From AV2 sp035637175 (GTDB lineage Bacteria; Verrucomicrobiota; Verrucomicrobiia; Limisphaerales; AV2), in NCBI GenBank assembly GCA_035637175.1, contig DASPXS010000377.1, positions 1-5,658 on the forward strand: a stretch of 5,658 bases of DNA, in the 5' to 3' direction. Both the position numbers and the translations under genes were made by a program. Under the pieces are notes generated by a model, which ran no database searches, had not been told where the DNA came from, and saw only the letters and a program-made list of their open reading frames with translations. Of the stretch, positions 4,832 to 5,658 are shown one piece after another; the first letter of the stretch is position 1, and each line of letters starts with the position of its first letter.

Positions 4832-5658
4832 TCATTTCCCCGCCGCCCATTTCAGGGCGTTTTGCAGGAGGGTTTGGTAGGCCGGCAGTTCATGGGCTGC
4901 GCCATCGTGGCCGAGTGTGATACAGACGATGCGGGTTGTCGGAGATTTGACAATCCAAGCCACGGGATAGGACCTGCCGGTGGCGAGGTTGTTGCCATAC
5001 GCCAGAACCAGAATCGGTTTGCCTTCCTTGTCCGGTTCGAAGTGATAGAGTTCATCGGTGATTTTGAAAGAACGAGGCAGGCCGGCCATAATCGGGTGCT
5101 GCGGGATGTTCACGTGCACCTCGAATTCTCCATACTTGTCATGGCTCCGAGCGCCGCCGCCGACCAGCGCGCGATTGTACTCCGGCCAGTCGGCCCAGTT
5201 ATACCACAACGCCGGATGCACCAGCAGCAGACCCTTGCCCGCCTCCGCAAAATCAAAGATGCCTTTGCGCAGCGCCGGGTCTTTCAGCGGCTGATTGTTG
5301 CTCAGGTACAGCACGTCGAGTTCCTTGAGCGCCGGGAGAACGTCGTCGGGTTTGTCGGTGTATTTGACCGTCGCCCTGCCGTTGGCGGATAAAGTCTTCG
5401 AATCTTCCTGATTGAACCACCGGTCGAAGTCGTGAGAAGAGCCGCCACCAACGATCAACACCCGGACAGGACCGGAACCGCTGGCGGGATCGCCGTCACC
5501 ACCACCGGACGCCGGAACATTCGCGGCTCGAATCCGTTGAAGCGCTTCCTGGGCTTCGGCCCTCGAGCCGATCGGCAGCTTCTCGCGCCCGGCCGTGGAA
5601 GAAGTTTGCTGCGGACTCCCGTCCGCAGTTGCGAGCTCGGCGGTAATGCCGACGAACA
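4832..5658 (-). CDS. ThuA-like domain protein, N-terminus outside window
   Basis: A ThuA-like domain (class I glutamine-amidotransferase-like fold, the family named after a trehalose-utilisation protein) fills the last 210 or so residues. Visible signatures are RVLIVGGGSSHDF, DVLYLSNN, GKGLLLVHPALWYNW, GEFEVHV, HPIMAGLPRSFKITDELYHF, YPVAWI and ITLGHDGAAHELPAYQTLLQNALKWAAGK. The biochemical role of most family members is not established; in this phylum they often accompany sugar metabolism genes. A GTG at 5461 could be read as the start, but the frame stays open to the window edge (274 residues visible). The GTG falls inside the first beta strand of the domain, so I treat it as internal. The upstream part is a low-complexity Gly/Ser/Pro/Asp linker (PASGGGDGDPASGSGPV) preceded by a helical stretch (SRAEAQEALQRIRAANV). 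A domain, or a signal peptide, probably lies further upstream. Confidence 0.85.
   Translation of the reverse strand, partial: FVGITAELATADGSPQQTSSTAGREKLPIGSRAEAQEALQRIRAANVPASGGGDGDPASGSGPVRVLIVGGGSSHDFDRWFNQEDSKTLSANGRATVKYTDKPDDVLPALKELDVLYLSNNQPLKDPALRKGIFDFAEAGKGLLLVHPALWYNWADWPEYNRALVGGGARSHDKYGEFEVHVNIPQHPIMAGLPRSFKITDELYHFEPDKEGKPILVLAYGNNLATGRSYPVAWIVKSPTTRIVCITLGHDGAAHELPAYQTLLQNALKWAAGK
5609..5628 (-). repeat. Palindromic element read in frame within the ThuA-like gene
   Basis: The arms CTGCGGAC and GTCCGCAG are perfect over 8 bp around TCCC. On the coding strand it reads as part of TADGSPQQ, at the start of a Thr/Ser-rich spacer upstream of the ThuA domain. It resembles in design the hairpin inside mutS at 1477-1495, but the sequence differs. 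It is probably a member of another interspersed repeat family. Confidence 0.55.

Noticed and set aside
4802..5392. A 196-codon plus-strand frame starting in the GAATGAC repeat
   Set aside because: It is antisense to the ThuA-like domain, whose conserved motifs fix the coding strand.
5459..5461. GTG as the true start of the ThuA-like protein
   Set aside because: It falls within the first beta strand (RVLIVGGG), and the frame continues upstream without a stop to the window edge.
1..5658. CRISPR array, tRNA, rRNA or insertion-sequence transposase
   Set aside because: No regularly spaced direct repeats, cloverleaf-like sequences, rRNA segments or transposase-like frames were seen on either strand.

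Overview
The window is GC-rich and gene-dense, with four protein genes and one very small reading frame. The protein families, the HEAT-repeat gene with its 'YEGKPxxYW' opening, the ThuA-like gene and the many GC-rich palindromic elements (several read as part of proteins) suggest a Verrucomicrobiota-type bacterium, perhaps a Pedosphaera/Limisphaera relative. This placement is an inference from style and memory; no marker gene is present to prove it.

Layout. Positions 1-2747, minus strand: mutS, the mismatch-recognition ATPase. It is open in one frame from its ATG to the window edge, 915 codons visible, and lacks only its C-terminal tail. Three stretches of repeat-like, proline/glycine-rich sequence are read in frame inside it. 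Positions 2748-2933: an AT-rich divergent intergenic region. Positions 2934-2978, plus strand: a 14-codon reading frame with 9 lysines, preceded by a near-perfect Shine-Dalgarno sequence. Positions 3000-3041: a strong hairpin. Positions 3063-3782, plus: a DEDDy 3'-5' exonuclease of the PolB-exonuclease-like family. Positions 3798-4805, plus: a membrane-anchored HEAT-repeat protein, probably co-transcribed with the exonuclease. Positions 4793-4824: a perfect 14-bp inverted repeat that supplies the HEAT gene's stop codon. Positions 4832-5658, minus: a ThuA-like protein whose N-terminus lies outside the window.

How the parts may work together. MutS and the exonuclease are divergent neighbours, and both act on DNA in their known families, so a repair link is possible but unproven. 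The HEAT and ThuA-like genes have no evident link to repair. The two most interesting points are the lysine-rich mini-ORF, with its excellent ribosome-binding site and following hairpin in front of the exonuclease gene, and the repeated in-frame colonisation of mutS by palindromic elements. Two of the three mutS insertions are inverted pairs resembling REPIN doublets.
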